A stretch of DNA of 64,000 bases from Corynebacterium felinum (GTDB taxonomy: Bacteria; Actinomycetota; Actinomycetes; Mycobacteriales; Mycobacteriaceae), in NCBI RefSeq assembly GCF_030408755.1, contig NZ_CP047209.1:1984001-2048000 (forward strand), given 5' to 3'. The notes under the pieces were generated by a model. That model was not told the DNA's origin. It made no database searches and saw nothing but the letters and a program-made list of their open reading frames with translations. Shown one piece after another: positions 34,913 to 44,941 of this stretch. Position 1 is the first letter of the stretch. Every line of letters begins with the position of its first letter. Both the position numbers and the translations under genes were made by a program.

Positions 34913-35728
34913 TTACTGCTGTCCCCGTCCGGGGCAGGCTGGGTGCAGACCAGCACACACAAGGGCGCGGGTAAACGCCCCTGGGGAGTCGGCAGTCACC
35001 AACGACTGTCCCATGACCACGGCGTCGGCACCGGAGGCTGCATAGTCGTAGAGTTCGGCGGGGCTGCGCACACCAGAGAGCGCGATCTTGATCACCGAAT
35101 GCGGAAGCCCAGGCGCGATTTCGCCGAACGCTTTCCGGTTCAGCTGCATCGTTTCAAAATCGCGGGCGTTGACCCCAATGACTTGTGCGCCTGCTTCGAG
35201 GGCGCGAGTTGCTTCATCGACGGTGCGCACTTCGACCAGTGCGGTCATTCCGAGGGATTCCACCCGATCAAGGAGGGAAATAAGATGTGATTGTTCTAAG
35301 GCTCCGACGCGCAGGGGGATCATGTCCGCGCCGAAACAGCGTGCTTCATGAATTTGATAGGGGTCGATGATGAAATCGCGGCACAGTATCGGCACGGTGA
35401 CGTTGCTGCGCACCAGCGCCATTTCTTCTAAAGAGCCTTTGAAGTTTCGTTGTTCTGTGTGGCAGGCGATTAATGCCGCCCCACCTTTTTCAAATTCGTG
35501 GGCGAGATGCACTGGGTCAAAGTGGGCGATGATGCCCACGTGGGGTGCTGCGTGTTTGATTTCAGCGATGAGTTTGCACCCTGGCCCGCGCAGCGCTTTC
35601 ATGACGTCTCTGGGTGGGGGTGCGTGTGTGCGGGAGCACTCTTTGATTTCACGAAAGGAGACCACGGCTTCGCGCGCTGCAACGTCTTCCTTGACGCCAG
35701 CGATTATTGTGTCGAAGACGGAAGTCAC
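34913..35728 (-). CDS. trpC: Indole-3-glycerol phosphate synthase
   Basis: TIM-barrel enzyme that closes the indole ring of CdRP to give indole-3-glycerol phosphate in tryptophan synthesis. The 271-residue protein carries CKLIAEIKHAAPHVG (near residue 52; Lys and Glu of the active site) and PILCRDFIIDPYQIHEARCFGAD (near residue 113). ALVEVRTVDEATRALEAGAQVIGVNARDF and ALSGVRSPAEL follow. Usual IGPS reads KxxSPSKG where this has KHAAPHVG, so the phosphate-side loop is atypical and it may be the specialised paralogue seen in the his region of corynebacteria. Start is GTG. Confidence 0.88.
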   Translation of the reverse strand: MTSVFDTIIAGVKEDVAAREAVVSFREIKECSRTHAPPPRDVMKALRGPGCKLIAEIKHAAPHVGIIAHFDPVHLAHEFEKGGAALIACHTEQRNFKGSLEEMALVRSNVTVPILCRDFIIDPYQIHEARCFGADMIPLRVGALEQSHLISLLDRVESLGMTALVEVRTVDEATRALEAGAQVIGVNARDFETMQLNRKAFGEIAPGLPHSVIKIALSGVRSPAELYDYAASGADAVVMGQSLVTADSPGAFTRALVCAGLHPACPGRGQQ

Positions 35729-35815
35729 AACTGTTATCCCTACGTGTGTTGAAACTCAAAACGTTTGTTCAAGGCTATCGCCCCTAATGGGGGGTGTACA
35801 AATTGAGGGGTGCCC

Positions 35816-36436
35816 TCACTCGCGGTCGGTCGGGTCGATATCGGCGTCGAGTGCATCCCATTGCACGCGCCCTGAGTCGGGGTCGGTGTCGAGGTCGTGG
35901 ACGATTCGTTGTTCACGTTGTGACTTGCGTTCGTAGGCGCTACTGGTTTTTGCTACCCCTGGTTTCAGTGCGAGGACAACACCTGAGACGATGCCCACAG
36001 CCATGGCGATCAGCGCGATGCTGGCAGGCAGTGGGTTGCTGCTGATTGCGGTGATTTCCGCCCAGGTGGCAAGCTGGGTGGGTTGCGCGGTGTTTGCCGA
36101 GGGGGCGCTTAAAATATTGAGGGCGCGCGCGGCATCGGGGGTGGTGATGAGGTGTTGAAGAATCGAGTAGCTGGCTAACACGCACACGAGTGTGGTGATC
36201 ACGCCGACGATGCGTCGCCCGAGAGTTTTGAGGCTAAGACCAGCGAGGCAGGCTGCGCCGAGCACGAAGGAGAGAATCACGGTTTCGCTTGCCCATTGCG
36301 CCCCGAGCAGGGTGAGGCTTTTCGCTCCGGATTTATCATCGAAGGCTTCGACGTTGATCCAGGTCATGCGGGATGTTGCCCAGAGGATGAGCGCTGCGGC
36401 ACCGATGCTGAGGCTGGCTGCTACTGACTTTTTCAT
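35816..36436 (-). CDS. Trp-region conserved membrane protein (TIGR02234 family)
   Basis: A 206-residue membrane protein of the family commonly found between trpE/hisI and trpC in actinobacteria. Four hydrophobic segments are visible: residues about 5-22, 47-66, 76-94 and 140-160. The conserved ATSRMTWINVEA is near residues 20-31 and the cytoplasmic tail is rich in Asp/Arg (SQREQRIVHDLDTDP). Function unknown; position suggests a link to tryptophan or histidine synthesis. It starts three bases after the hisI stop, so translation is probably coupled. Confidence 0.85.
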   Translation of the reverse strand: MKKSVAASLSIGAAALILWATSRMTWINVEAFDDKSGAKSLTLLGAQWASETVILSFVLGAACLAGLSLKTLGRRIVGVITTLVCVLASYSILQHLITTPDAARALNILSAPSANTAQPTQLATWAEITAISSNPLPASIALIAMAVGIVSGVVLALKPGVAKTSSAYERKSQREQRIVHDLDTDPDSGRVQWDALDADIDPTDRE

Positions 36437-36439
36437 GGT

Positions 36440-36802
36440 TTAGTTTTCTCCCAGCAGTTCGTCGGCGTCGAAGCAGGTGCGATCACCTGTGTGGCAGGCT
36501 CCTCCTGTTTGCTCGACGAGAATCAGCAGGGTGTCGCCGTCGCAGTCGAGGCGCACGGCTTCCACTTTTTGGGTGTTTCCGCTGGTGAGGCCTTTGATCC
36601 AGTATTCGTTGCGGGATCGTGAAAAATAGGTTCCTTGGCGGGTTGCGAGTGTGTGGGCGAGGGCGTGCTCGTCCATCCATGCCATCATCAGCACTTCTTT
36701 GCTTGTCGACGCCTGCACCACTGCGGGCACTAATCCTTCGGCGTTGAAGCGTACCCGATCTTTAATGGCGGGATCGAGCTGGCATTCTTCTGGTTTAGGC
36801 AT
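36440..36802 (-). CDS. hisI: Phosphoribosyl-AMP cyclohydrolase
   Basis: Zinc enzyme of histidine synthesis that opens the adenine ring of phosphoribosyl-AMP. The 120-residue single-domain form lacks the HisE pyrophosphohydrolase part, as usual in actinobacteria. [14 protein letters not shown] is near residues 36-49, [17 protein letters not shown] near residues 60-76, and metal-binding Cys/Asp residues follow in RLDCDGD and [12 protein letters not shown]. The start overlaps the end of hisF by eight bases. Part of the hisF-hisI-TIGR02234 string. Confidence 0.93.
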   Translation of the reverse strand: MPKPEECQLDPAIKDRVRFNAEGLVPAVVQASTSKEVLMMAWMDEHALAHTLATRQGTYFSRSRNEYWIKGLTSGNTQKVEAVRLDCDGDTLLILVEQTGGACHTGDRTCFDADELLGEN

Positions 36803-37562
36803 TGCGCACCTCGTAACCTGCCTGTGCGATTGCTTTTTTGACCTCACCGATGGAGACTTCTTGGAAGTGGAAGATGGAGGCTGCAAGCACCGCATTGGCA
36901 CCTGCTGCGATTGCTGGTGGGAAATGTTCTGCTTTGCCTGCCCCGCCGGAGGCGATGACGGGGATGGACACGGCTGCGCGAACTTTTTCAATTAGTTCGA
37001 TGTCGAAGCCTGCTTTGGTGCCGTCGCCGTCCATGGAGTTGAGCAGGATTTCTCCCACCCCCATATCTTCGCCAGTGCGCGCCCATTCAATGGCGTCTAA
37101 TCCCGCGCTCTTGGTGCCGCCGTGGGTGGTGACTTCAAATCCCGAAGGCATCTTAGGGTTGCGGCGCGCATCCACACTTAAGACCACGCATTGGGCACCG
37201 AAGCGGTGCGAGAGTTCGCGCAGCAATTCTGGGCGTGCGATCGCGGAGGTATTCACACTGACTTTGTCCGCACCGGCACGCAGGAGCTCGTCGACGTCGT
37301 CTACGCTGCGCACTCCCCCGCCTACAGTCAAAGGGATAAAGACCTGCTCGGCTGTGCGGCGTACAACGTCAAGCATGGTTCCTCGGCCGTGCTTGGATGC
37401 GGACACATCGAGGAAAGTCAGTTCGTCTGCGCCTTCGGCATCGTAACGAGCGGCAAGTTCGACGGGGTCACCGGCATCTTTCAGGCCCTGGAAGTTCACA
37501 CCCTTGACCACTCGCCCTTGGTCCACATCCAGACACGGAATTACTCGAATTGCTACGCCCAC
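36795..37562 (-). CDS. hisF: Imidazole glycerol phosphate synthase, cyclase subunit
   Basis: Half-barrel-repeat TIM-barrel subunit that joins ammonia from HisH with PRFAR to give imidazole glycerol phosphate and AICAR. It begins [18 protein letters not shown] (catalytic Asp in CLDVD) and has the second catalytic Asp in [15 protein letters not shown] (near residue 175). The phosphate site includes [10 protein letters not shown]. The GTG at 37562 matches the usual [12 protein letters not shown] start; an in-frame GTG at 37574 is the alternative. Partner hisH lies upstream on the same strand. Confidence 0.95.
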   Translation of the reverse strand: MGVAIRVIPCLDVDQGRVVKGVNFQGLKDAGDPVELAARYDAEGADELTFLDVSASKHGRGTMLDVVRRTAEQVFIPLTVGGGVRSVDDVDELLRAGADKVSVNTSAIARPELLRELSHRFGAQCVVLSVDARRNPKMPSGFEVTTHGGTKSAGLDAIEWARTGEDMGVGEILLNSMDGDGTKAGFDIELIEKVRAAVSIPVIASGGAGKAEHFPPAIAAGANAVLAASIFHFQEVSIGEVKKAIAQAGYEVRNA

Positions 37563-37656
37563 GGATTTGTTCACACCCTTAGTGAAAAAAATTTGTTTGT
37601 TGTTCTTGTTGGACTAACTCTAGTGCCACACGCCACGTCGTGGCAGCTGCGTATTC

Positions 37657-38490
37657 TTAGGTATCGAATTCTTGGCTGAGATCCTCATGCGTAAATTGTG
37701 TGCGCACGGTATGCATCGTCTCAAGAATTGTGGCATGTGCACGTGGTGTTCCCAGCACAACCCCAGGTGCATCAATCTGCCAGGGGTCACCGTGAAGATC
37801 CGTCACCAAAGCCCCAGCTGCCTGCGCTAAGACCACACCCGCCGCGTTATCCCATAGATGCGGGCTAAAACTCACAGCACCTGCGAAAATTCCCGCTGCT
37901 GTGAAACCGAGATCCACTCCAACGGAACCCGTAATCCTCGGGCGCAGGTAGGTTTTGGTCAGTTCCGCCAAAAAACCATGGCGCATAAGACCTGGGAATT
38001 GCGAATTACTCCGCGAGGATACCGAGGAGAACCCCACGTGGCACGCAATTTCTGGGCGCTCAACCAATGCAGGTTGGGGTTGGTCATTGATAAACAGCGG
38101 CGATGAGTCATAGGCCCCAAAACGCTGCCTAGTCAAGGGCAGGCTCGTAATACCCACAACGGGACGACGGTTAACCACCAAGCTCATCAAAATGGAGCAC
38201 ATGGGATTTCCGGCCGCAAAATTAGCCGTCCCATCCACCGGATCAACCACCCACATAGGCTGGTCAAGGGTGCAATCCAACGCCCCATATTCCTCCCCAT
38301 ACACGGGGATGCCGGTCAATTCCACCAGCTTGGTGCGCACGAGCTGTTCGATTTCCAAATCCACATCGGTGGCAAAATCGCCTGCGTCTTTCAACAGGGC
38401 GGGCCTAGCCCCAATGCCATTGATGAACGCCTGTTCTGCCTGCTGGGCTACTTCCACAGCAATCCGGTACAGGCCCGGGATGTCGATCAT
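37657..38490 (-). CDS. impA: Inositol monophosphatase family protein
   Basis: Magnesium-dependent phosphatase of the inositol monophosphatase fold. The first metal motif is in [10 protein letters not shown] (near residue 58) and the second is [20 protein letters not shown] (near residues 78-97). A late Asp lies in [18 protein letters not shown] (near residue 210). In C. glutamicum an impA gene occupies this same place in the his cluster. Whether it acts on inositol phosphate or histidinol phosphate is not decided by sequence; this cluster shows no separate histidinol phosphatase. Start overlaps the hisA stop by four bases. Confidence 0.85.
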   Translation of the reverse strand: MIDIPGLYRIAVEVAQQAEQAFINGIGARPALLKDAGDFATDVDLEIEQLVRTKLVELTGIPVYGEEYGALDCTLDQPMWVVDPVDGTANFAAGNPMCSILMSLVVNRRPVVGITSLPLTRQRFGAYDSSPLFINDQPQPALVERPEIACHVGFSSVSSRSNSQFPGLMRHGFLAELTKTYLRPRITGSVGVDLGFTAAGIFAGAVSFSPHLWDNAAGVVLAQAAGALVTDLHGDPWQIDAPGVVLGTPRAHATILETMHTVRTQFTHEDLSQEFDT

Positions 38491-39215
38491 AGGGCACTCA
38501 AAGCTTCCGCAAGATTAATGCGCCCCTCATACAAGGCTTTGCCAATAATGGCGGAATCAATACCCTCGTCCTGATATTTGGCAAGAGTAAGAACATCATC
38601 AAGGCATGAAATTCCACCCGAGGCCACAATTTTCGCATCAGTGGCGGCAGCGACATCACGCAACAGATCAATATTAGGCCCAGTTAAGGTTCCATCTTTA
38701 CTCACATCCGTGACCACGAAGCGCTGGCAGCCTTGTGCATCCAAACGCTCAAGAACCTCCCATAAATCCCCGCCATCGGAGACCCAGCCGTTACCGCGGG
38801 TGCGCCATTCGCCGTCGATAAGCTTCACAGCAATATCTACAGCAACCTTATCCCCGTACTTAGCCAGCACTTTGGCAATCCACTCAGGGTTCTCCAGCGC
38901 AGCCGTACCAATATTAACCCTGCTTGCCCCCGTTGCCAGCGCCCGCTCAAGGGAAGCATCATCGCGAATACCGCCAGTGAGCTCCACCTTAATATCCAAC
39001 GCCTTGGTGATCTCAGCCATCAGATCATGATTCGAACCACGGTTAAACGCCGCATCCAAATCCACAAAATGCAACCATGTTGCACCCTGCTCCTGCCAGC
39101 GCAGAGCCGATTCTAAAGGCGAACCATAAGATTTCTCAGTTCCAGCTTCACCTTGGTCGAGGCGAACCGCCTGACCACCAACAACATCAACCGCGGGAAG
39201 GAGGGTAAAAGTCAT
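38487..39215 (-). CDS. hisA: ProFAR isomerase
   Basis: TIM-barrel isomerase of histidine synthesis converting ProFAR to PRFAR. The 242-residue protein has [20 protein letters not shown] at residues 6-25 (catalytic Asp in AVDVV) and [16 protein letters not shown] near residue 78. The second catalytic Asp is in [15 protein letters not shown] (near residue 170). In some actinobacteria PriA also acts as TrpF; no sequence feature here settles that. TAGACT lies seven bases before the ATG, so it may have its own leaderless promoter in addition to read-through from hisH. Confidence 0.94.
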   Translation of the reverse strand: MTFTLLPAVDVVGGQAVRLDQGEAGTEKSYGSPLESALRWQEQGATWLHFVDLDAAFNRGSNHDLMAEITKALDIKVELTGGIRDDASLERALATGASRVNIGTAALENPEWIAKVLAKYGDKVAVDIAVKLIDGEWRTRGNGWVSDGGDLWEVLERLDAQGCQRFVVTDVSKDGTLTGPNIDLLRDVAAATDAKIVASGGISCLDDVLTLAKYQDEGIDSAIIGKALYEGRINLAEALSAL

Positions 39216-39222
39216 GCAACAA

Positions 39223-39228
39223 AGTCTA
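39223..39228 (-). promoter_or_regulatory. -10 box (TAGACT) for leaderless hisA mRNA
   Basis: TAGACT on the minus strand is seven bases before the hisA ATG, within the short hisH-hisA gap. Confidence 0.5.
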
Positions 39229-39252
39229 GCAATATTGTCGCGAGCATTTTCG

Positions 39253-39888
39253 CTACAGCGACTTCACCCAATTTTCCAACAACTGCGCGCCCGCATCACC
39301 AGACTTCTCAGGGTGGAACTGCGTCGCCCACAACGGACCATTCTCCACAGCCGCCACAAAGCGGCACTGCTCGTACGTCGACCACGACACCAATGGTGGA
39401 GTGGTCAAACCATCAGGGACAAATTCCCAGCGTGAAACCCCATAAGAGTGCACGAAATAGAATCGGGTCGCCTCATCTAAACCAGCAAACATTTCCGAAC
39501 CAGCCCCCGCCTCAACCGTGTTCCAACCAATGTGCGGCAAAACCCTAGCATCCAGTTTTTCCACGGTGCCGGGCCACTGTCCACACCCTTGCGACTGCAC
39601 CCCATGTTCCACCCCCTTGTCGAACATGATCTGCATCCCCACACAAATACCCATCACTGGGCACGAACCTGCCAAACGCTGCCCAATCATGCGCGGGCCC
39701 TGCACCTTTTTCAGCCCTTCCATACAGGCATCATAAGCCCCCACACCCGGAACCAGAAGGCCATCAGCAGCCAAAACCACCTCAGGGTCAGAGGTCACAG
39801 TCACCTGTGCCCCCACCCTTTCCACTGCCCGTTGCGCGGAGCGCAGATTGCCAGAACCGTAATCTAAAAGTGCAACTGTCTTTTTCAT
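39253..39888 (-). CDS. hisH: Imidazole glycerol phosphate synthase, glutaminase subunit
   Basis: Class I glutamine amidotransferase that supplies ammonia to His[21 protein letters not shown] (residues 7-26) is the usual start. The nucleophile Cys is in [13 protein letters not shown] (near residue 83) and the His/Glu of the triad are in [18 protein letters not shown] (near residue 195). Length 211 is normal. It follows the MFS gene by 18 bases and precedes hisA by 37. Confidence 0.95.
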   Translation of the reverse strand: MKKTVALLDYGSGNLRSAQRAVERVGAQVTVTSDPEVVLAADGLLVPGVGAYDACMEGLKKVQGPRMIGQRLAGSCPVMGICVGMQIMFDKGVEHGVQSQGCGQWPGTVEKLDARVLPHIGWNTVEAGAGSEMFAGLDEATRFYFVHSYGVSRWEFVPDGLTTPPLVSWSTYEQCRFVAAVENGPLWATQFHPEKSGDAGAQLLENWVKSL

Positions 39889-39906
39889 AATGAAATTTAA
39901 ACTACC

Positions 39907-41100
39907 CTAGCGGTGCTCAGGGTTGTGAACACGATCAGCAATTTCAGCAAACACGCCAAAAACCACCAGTCCCGCAGCCACCACATATGCCCCCGAATAC
40001 CCCTGCACACTCGCCACATACCCCAATGTCACCGCACCCACACCAGTGCCGGTATCAAAGGAAGCATTCCACACCGTTGACGCCTGCCCCACCTTTGCCC
40101 GCGGCACGCGCATAAACATTTCCAACAATGCCTCATTAGCCACAAGCCCAAAACCTGCACCAAATAAAAACGCGGGAATAAACAGCCACCACAGCGACCA
40201 CCCAGATTCCACCACAACAACAAAGCCCACAAAGCCACAGATTGCCATGATCTGCCCAGGGATCATCGTCGCCCCCGGGCTTGAGCGCTTATCAGCAAGA
40301 ACACCCGAAAGGTAGCGGAAAATCATCTGGGCCCCACCACCGACAGCAAGCAACACACCGGCAAAAGTAGCACCCGATACGGAATCGACTTCCCTCAGCG
40401 TCGCAGGCAAGAAGCTCGAAACCGCACCATAGCCCATAGACACGCTCGCGATTGCAATAGCCGGAACAATAGTGACCACAAGACTGTTCGGGCGCGGACG
40501 CCGGTAAATGCGTGGATCATCATTGAACTCCACCTCTTCGTTCAACTCGTCCGGGCTCGGCGACGGAATGAAAAACGCCAACGCCGCCGCTGCAAGCGCA
40601 ATCGCAGCACCCACGCTGAACACGAGGGTGTACCCCTTGGTGACGTCGACAAGCCACAGCCCGGCGGGAACAGCCACCATCTGCGCCCCACCAGTAAAAA
40701 AGCCAATCATCCCCGACACCTTGCCCAGCATGCCCGGCGGACTCAAATGTCCGATCAGTGCAAACTGCGCCACACACAACGAACCAAACCCCACCCCGCG
40801 CACAGCAGCAACCGACATCAACACCACCGGATCCATGCTCACGATATACGCCAACGTGGGCAGCCCCAACAACAGCGAAGCCGCAATCATCACCGCACGA
40901 TAACCAACTTTGGCAATCACCGCATTCGTACACAACTGAGTCAGCACAGTTGCCGCCATAAACACAGTGGTCGACGCACCCGCCAACGTCTCATTGCCCG
41001 ATTGCGCAATCACCGCAAGCGGGATCACCGGCAACATCAACGCAAGCGCACCAAAAGCGGCAGCAGTAGCACAAGAAAGCGGAAGGAAACCCCTGATCAT
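39907..41100 (-). CDS. MFS transporter in the his cluster, copy 1
   Basis: A 12-segment major facilitator with two six-helix halves joined by a charged, Asp/Glu/Arg-rich loop (DELNEEVEFNDDPRIYRRP, near residues 180-200). It resembles the cg2301-type transporter that follows hisDCB in C. glutamicum. Substrate unknown; the location suggests export or import linked to histidine metabolism. The ATG at 41100 overlaps the stop of the upstream 58-residue gene (ATGA), indicating coupled translation. It is paralogous to the gene at 41274. Confidence 0.85.
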   Translation of the reverse strand: MIRGFLPLSCATAAAFGALALMLPVIPLAVIAQSGNETLAGASTTVFMAATVLTQLCTNAVIAKVGYRAVMIAASLLLGLPTLAYIVSMDPVVLMSVAAVRGVGFGSLCVAQFALIGHLSPPGMLGKVSGMIGFFTGGAQMVAVPAGLWLVDVTKGYTLVFSVGAAIALAAAALAFFIPSPSPDELNEEVEFNDDPRIYRRPRPNSLVVTIVPAIAIASVSMGYGAVSSFLPATLREVDSVSGATFAGVLLAVGGGAQMIFRYLSGVLADKRSSPGATMIPGQIMAICGFVGFVVVVESGWSLWWLFIPAFLFGAGFGLVANEALLEMFMRVPRAKVGQASTVWNASFDTGTGVGAVTLGYVASVQGYSGAYVVAAGLVVFGVFAEIADRVHNPEHR

Positions 41101-41273
41101 CCAATCGCCCACGCAATACCCGCGCCCGCAGCCAGCACCGCCAGCCCACCCAGAATCACGGTCATCATCGTGTTGTTTTGCTTATACGCACTCCACGTCC
41201 CGCCCACGAGCAGCCCCGCGAACATAAACATCAAGTACACAAGCCAGTAATTATCATTAGCTGCAGTGTTCAT
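41097..41273 (-). CDS. Small membrane protein (58 aa) between the two MFS genes
   Basis: A 58-residue protein starting MNTAANDNYWLVYLMFMFAG with two hydrophobic helices (WLVYLMFMFAGLLVGGTW and MMTVILGGLAVLAAGAGIAW). Its ATG directly follows the TAG of the upstream MFS gene and its TGA overlaps the ATG of the downstream one. Position and size match the small cg2302-type gene of the C. glutamicum hisDCB operon. It may assist the transporter; that is inference from the tight gene fusion order. Confidence 0.75.
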   Translation of the reverse strand: MNTAANDNYWLVYLMFMFAGLLVGGTWSAYKQNNTMMTVILGGLAVLAAGAGIAWAIG

Positions 41274-42419
41274 CTACCCCAGCCTAACACGGTCAGCAAC
41301 CGCAATAACCAGCCCGAATACGATCAGTAGCCCCGCCGCGAAAAACACCGACGAAAACCCACAACACACAGCAATGACACCCAACCCCAACGAACCCGTC
41401 CCAGTACCCCCATCAAAACTCATATTCCACACAGCGGAAGCATGCGCAATCCGCTCCTTGGGCACTCGCTGAAACATCATCAGCATCGCCTCATTCTGCA
41501 CCGCACCAAACCCTGCACCAAACAGCCCCGCCGCAACAATATGCAGAATATTCGGCAAACTAAATACAAGCGTCACCGCAATTAGTGTCAGCCCAGCTGT
41601 GGAAAGGCACAGCGCAAAAATGAGTACAGTACCCGCCTCCCCACGGCGATCCGCAACAATGCCCACAAGATAACGCGTCAGCATCTGCGCACCACCCAGC
41701 ACCGCCAACATAGCCGCCGACCACGCCACCGTCGCTTCCATCGCCCCAGGTAAAAACGATGAAATCGCACCAAAACCCATCGCCACAACACTAATCGCCA
41801 CCGCCGGCGCCACAAGACGCACCCACGCAACAGTCCTTGTCGACGCCGACACCTGCGCCGCTATCACCCGCGGAATAAACGCACACATCAACGCCGACAC
41901 CATAGCCACACAGGCAGCAGTGACGTACACGGACTCAAAACTCCAGCGCTGCGCCTGAAACACACCGAAGGGAAGCAGCACCAATTCCGCGAAACCAATC
42001 GTAAAACCCATCGCACCTGTCGCCTGCCCCAAATGACTCATTGGAACAATTTCCGCGATCAACGCCGACTGCGCCACAGTCAACGCCCCAAACCCCACAC
42101 CACGCAACGCCGCCACCACAAGCAGCGACACCGGATCAACACTGAGCAAGTACCATAACGCTGGAATGCCGAGCATCACGGCAGAAAAAATCATCACTGG
42201 GGTATAGCCCACCCGACGAAGCGCCCGCGGTGTAAACACCTGCGTGACCACCGTCGCCCCCATAAAAACACCAGTCGTCGCACCCGCGAGCACTGCCGAT
42301 CCCCCGGACTCCAACACCGCCAAAGGCACCACCGGTAGCAGCAAAGACCAGCTACCAAAAGCCGCCGCAACAGCAATAAGCGTGGGTATAAAACCATTGA
42401 CCTGCCGAAGTGTATTCAC
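41274..42419 (-). CDS. MFS transporter in the his cluster, copy 2
   Basis: A 381-residue, 12-segment major facilitator paralogous to the gene at 39907. The first helices align clearly (SWSLLLPVVPLAVLESGGSA against LALMLPVIPLAVIAQSGNET) and both have a central loop, here short. It is an extra copy compared with the single transporter I recall in C. glutamicum. Start is GTG, with TAGTGT eight bases upstream, so it may be expressed separately from hisB. An 800-base repeat-filled gap separates it from hisB. Confidence 0.85.
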   Translation of the reverse strand: MNTLRQVNGFIPTLIAVAAAFGSWSLLLPVVPLAVLESGGSAVLAGATTGVFMGATVVTQVFTPRALRRVGYTPVMIFSAVMLGIPALWYLLSVDPVSLLVVAALRGVGFGALTVAQSALIAEIVPMSHLGQATGAMGFTIGFAELVLLPFGVFQAQRWSFESVYVTAACVAMVSALMCAFIPRVIAAQVSASTRTVAWVRLVAPAVAISVVAMGFGAISSFLPGAMEATVAWSAAMLAVLGGAQMLTRYLVGIVADRRGEAGTVLIFALCLSTAGLTLIAVTLVFSLPNILHIVAAGLFGAGFGAVQNEAMLMMFQRVPKERIAHASAVWNMSFDGGTGTGSLGLGVIAVCCGFSSVFFAAGLLIVFGLVIAVADRVRLG

Positions 42420-42427
42420 TTAACAAA

Positions 42428-42433
42428 ACACTA
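42428..42433 (-). promoter_or_regulatory. -10 box (TAGTGT), leaderless MFS copy 2
   Basis: TAGTGT on the minus strand is eight bases before the GTG at 42419. Confidence 0.45.
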
Positions 42434-42633
42434 ACACCTAACAACCACAGCCCACACATTCCTTACCCCCTGATACACATCACGCTGCGCGTTTGTGCAG
42501 GTTGGTGCGTATTGTCGTGGCAAACTACAAAACCCCAACCGCGAAAAATGACAGCTCCGTACGCCCACGACAGATAACTACAGAAGCTTCCTTTCCTTTT
42601 GTAAATCCCGCTTGCCAACGCACTTTGAGGGCT

Positions 42634-43130
42634 ACTCGACTTTTCTTCTTCCCATGGGGTCTTTCCGACGGGTTGCAAGCACATGAGTCGAGTTGCCTCG
42701 TTCAGGCTAACGCCCACCCCAGGGTTACAGCTCTCGGATACGGGGTTACTCGACTCTTACGCTCCCAAAGGTGCCAAATCATAGGCTCACACACGAATCA
42801 GTCGAGTAACCACACTAGGGCAGCGCCACACGAAAGCAGGGCTCTGCAGAAACTCGACCTTTACATTCACAACACCCCTAAAACCCAAGGGCTCACACGT
42901 AAAGGTCGAGTAACCACTCCCGGACTACCCCAGCAAACTCCAATCCGCCCCACCAGAAACAAGGGAACTCGACTCTTACCCTCCCAGGGGTGCCAATCCA
43001 AAGACCCACACACGAATCAGTCGAGTAACCACACTAGAGCAGCGCCACACGAAAGCAGGGCTCTGCTGAAACTCGATCTTCGCATGTTAAAGAGCGCAAA
43101 ACTCAAAGGTCATCCATGGATTAGTCGAAT
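42634..43130. repeat. Array of five 60-base inverted-heptamer repeats
   Basis: Copies at 42634-42693, 42748-42807, 42852-42911, 42967-43026 and 43071-43130, each exactly 60 bases. The third has a 13-bp perfect stem (CCTTTAC/GTAAAGG extension). The second and fourth copies and about 45 bases of flank are near-duplicates, so a unit of roughly 220 bases has been tandemly repeated. The fifth is degenerate (ACTCGAT, GTCGAAT). The array fills most of the MFS-hisB gap. Confidence 0.88.
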
Positions 43131-43224
43131 GAGCTCAGCGCACGATAATCCCAACAATGTGGATGGCAAAAAGAAATGGTGCGAGCACCACTCAGGCACT
43201 CACACCACTTACGCTTCGAAAATT

Positions 43225-43827
43225 CTACAGCGCACCCTTCGTCGAAGGGATACCCGTCAAACGAGGATCAGGCTCCACTGCTTCACGGATTGCACGAGCA
43301 ACAGCCTTAAACTCCGCCTCCGTAATATGATGCGGATCACGACCATACCGGCAATTCACATGCAGCGTAATCGCAGAATTCAGGGCCAACGACTCAAAAA
43401 AGTGCTCATTAATCACAGTCGCATAATGCCCACCAATCACTGAAGTAATCATCTGCTCTGGCTCACCATTCATCACAAAATACGGACGACCGGAAAAATC
43501 AACCACCGCCTCAACGAGCGTCTCGTCCATCGGAAGCAGGAACGAACCAAAACGACGAATACCCCGCTTATCACCAACAGCATCAGCCAAAGCGCGACCC
43601 AACACAATCGCAGTGTCCTCAACCGTATGGTGAGCATCAATATGCACATCACCCTTCGCATGCACCTGCAAGTCAAACGCACCATGCACACCAAAAGCTG
43701 TCAACATGTGATCAAAAAACGGCAAGCCAGTATCCACTTTCACCTGGCCGGAACCATCTAAATTAATCGTTACCGAAATATCCGACTCGCTCGTCGTCCG
43801 CGACGCAGACCCAACACGATCAGCCAC
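43225..43827 (-). CDS. hisB: Imidazoleglycerol-phosphate dehydratase
   Basis: Manganese enzyme of histidine synthesis. The 200-residue monofunctional form has the paired His motifs [18 protein letters not shown] and, later, [17 protein letters not shown], plus the C-terminal [15 protein letters not shown]. The GTG at 43827 is chosen because GGAAGG lies five bases upstream and it begins the usual [16 protein letters not shown] stretch. It starts one base after the hisC stop codon, so it is translated with hisC. The 3' end is followed by the repeat array rather than the next gene. Confidence 0.95.
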   Translation of the reverse strand: MADRVGSASRTTSESDISVTINLDGSGQVKVDTGLPFFDHMLTAFGVHGAFDLQVHAKGDVHIDAHHTVEDTAIVLGRALADAVGDKRGIRRFGSFLLPMDETLVEAVVDFSGRPYFVMNGEPEQMITSVIGGHYATVINEHFFESLALNSAITLHVNCRYGRDPHHITEAEFKAVARAIREAVEPDPRLTGIPSTKGAL

Positions 43828-43828
43828 T

Positions 43829-44941
43829 TTAACCTTCCACTCCTGTCCCAATCACATCCGCAGCAACAACAGCAGCCGCCGCCAAAAACGCATCATTTTC
43901 TTCAGGCACACCAATCGTAGCCCGCAAATAACCCGCAACCCCCACATCACGAATCAACACACCTTGATCCAAAAACTTCTCCCACGCCCCATGCTGATCG
44001 GCAAAAGTACCAAAGAACAAGAAATTCGACTCGCTCTCAACCACCAAAAAGCCCAGATCCTCCAAAGCCTTCTGCACACGCTTACGCTCATCCACAATCG
44101 CAGCAACCGTAGCCAACGTATCCTTCGAATGACGCAAAGCCACAATCGCAGCCACCTGCGAAAGAGTAGACAAGTGATACGGCAAACGAACCAACATCAC
44201 AGCCTCAACAAAAGCAGGATCAGCCACAAAATAGCCCAAACGACCACCAGCAAAGTCAAAGGCCTTACTCATCGTACGCGACACCACAAGCTTCGACGGA
44301 TACTTCGCCAACAACTCACAAGCCGAAGGGGAATTAGAAAACTCCGCATACGCCTCATCAACAATCACAATGCCAGGCGTGGCCTCAATAATCCGCTCAA
44401 TATCCGCCAACGGCGTCACCCCACCTGTGGGGTTATTGGGCGAGGTGACAAACACCACCGAAGGTGCATGCTCCTGTATCCCAGCAACCGCAGCATCAAT
44501 ATCAATGTCAAAGTTGGGATCACGCGGCAAGGACACAAACTCAGTTTGCGTACTCTTCGACAAAATAGGATGCATCGAATAGCTCGGGTCAAAACCCAAA
44601 GCCTTACGGCCCGGACCGCCAAAAGCCTGCAACAACTGCTGCAGCACCTCATTCGAACCATTCGCCGCCCACACATTATCTTGTGTCACCGACACACCAG
44701 TCTGCTGAGAAACATACTCAGCTAACGCCTGGCGCAACTGAACACAATCCCGATCCGGGTAGCGATTCAACTCCCCCGCCGACTGAGCAATCTCATGAGC
44801 AAGCTCCTCAATCAACGCGAAAGAAGGAGGATACGGATTCTCATTCGTATTCAACCGCACCGGCACCACCAACTGCGGGGCACCATAAGCCTTCTCCGAA
44901 CGAAGCTCCTCACGCAACGGCAAATCAGCCAAAGAAACCAT
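43829..44941 (-). CDS. hisC: Histidinol-phosphate aminotransferase
   Basis: PLP-dependent aminotransferase of histidine synthesis. The 370-residue protein has [11 protein letters not shown] near residue 32, [10 protein letters not shown] near residue 164 and VDEAYAEF near residue 194. The PLP-lysine stretch [20 protein letters not shown] is near residues 218-237. Family members can also use aromatic amino acids. Start codon overlaps the hisD stop by one base. Second gene of hisDCB. Confidence 0.95.
   Translation of the reverse strand: MVSLADLPLREELRSEKAYGAPQLVVPVRLNTNENPYPPSFALIEELAHEIAQSAGELNRYPDRDCVQLRQALAEYVSQQTGVSVTQDNVWAANGSNEVLQQLLQAFGGPGRKALGFDPSYSMHPILSKSTQTEFVSLPRDPNFDIDIDAAVAGIQEHAPSVVFVTSPNNPTGGVTPLADIERIIEATPGIVIVDEAYAEFSNSPSACELLAKYPSKLVVSRTMSKAFDFAGGRLGYFVADPAFVEAVMLVRLPYHLSTLSQVAAIVALRHSKDTLATVAAIVDERKRVQKALEDLGFLVVESESNFLFFGTFADQHGAWEKFLDQGVLIRDVGVAGYLRATIGVPEENDAFLAAAAVVAADVIGTGVEG

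Noticed and set aside
42634..43130. CRISPR array
   Set aside because: The constant part is only a 7-base inverted pair and the gap and interior lengths do not follow a repeat-spacer pattern; no cas genes are present.
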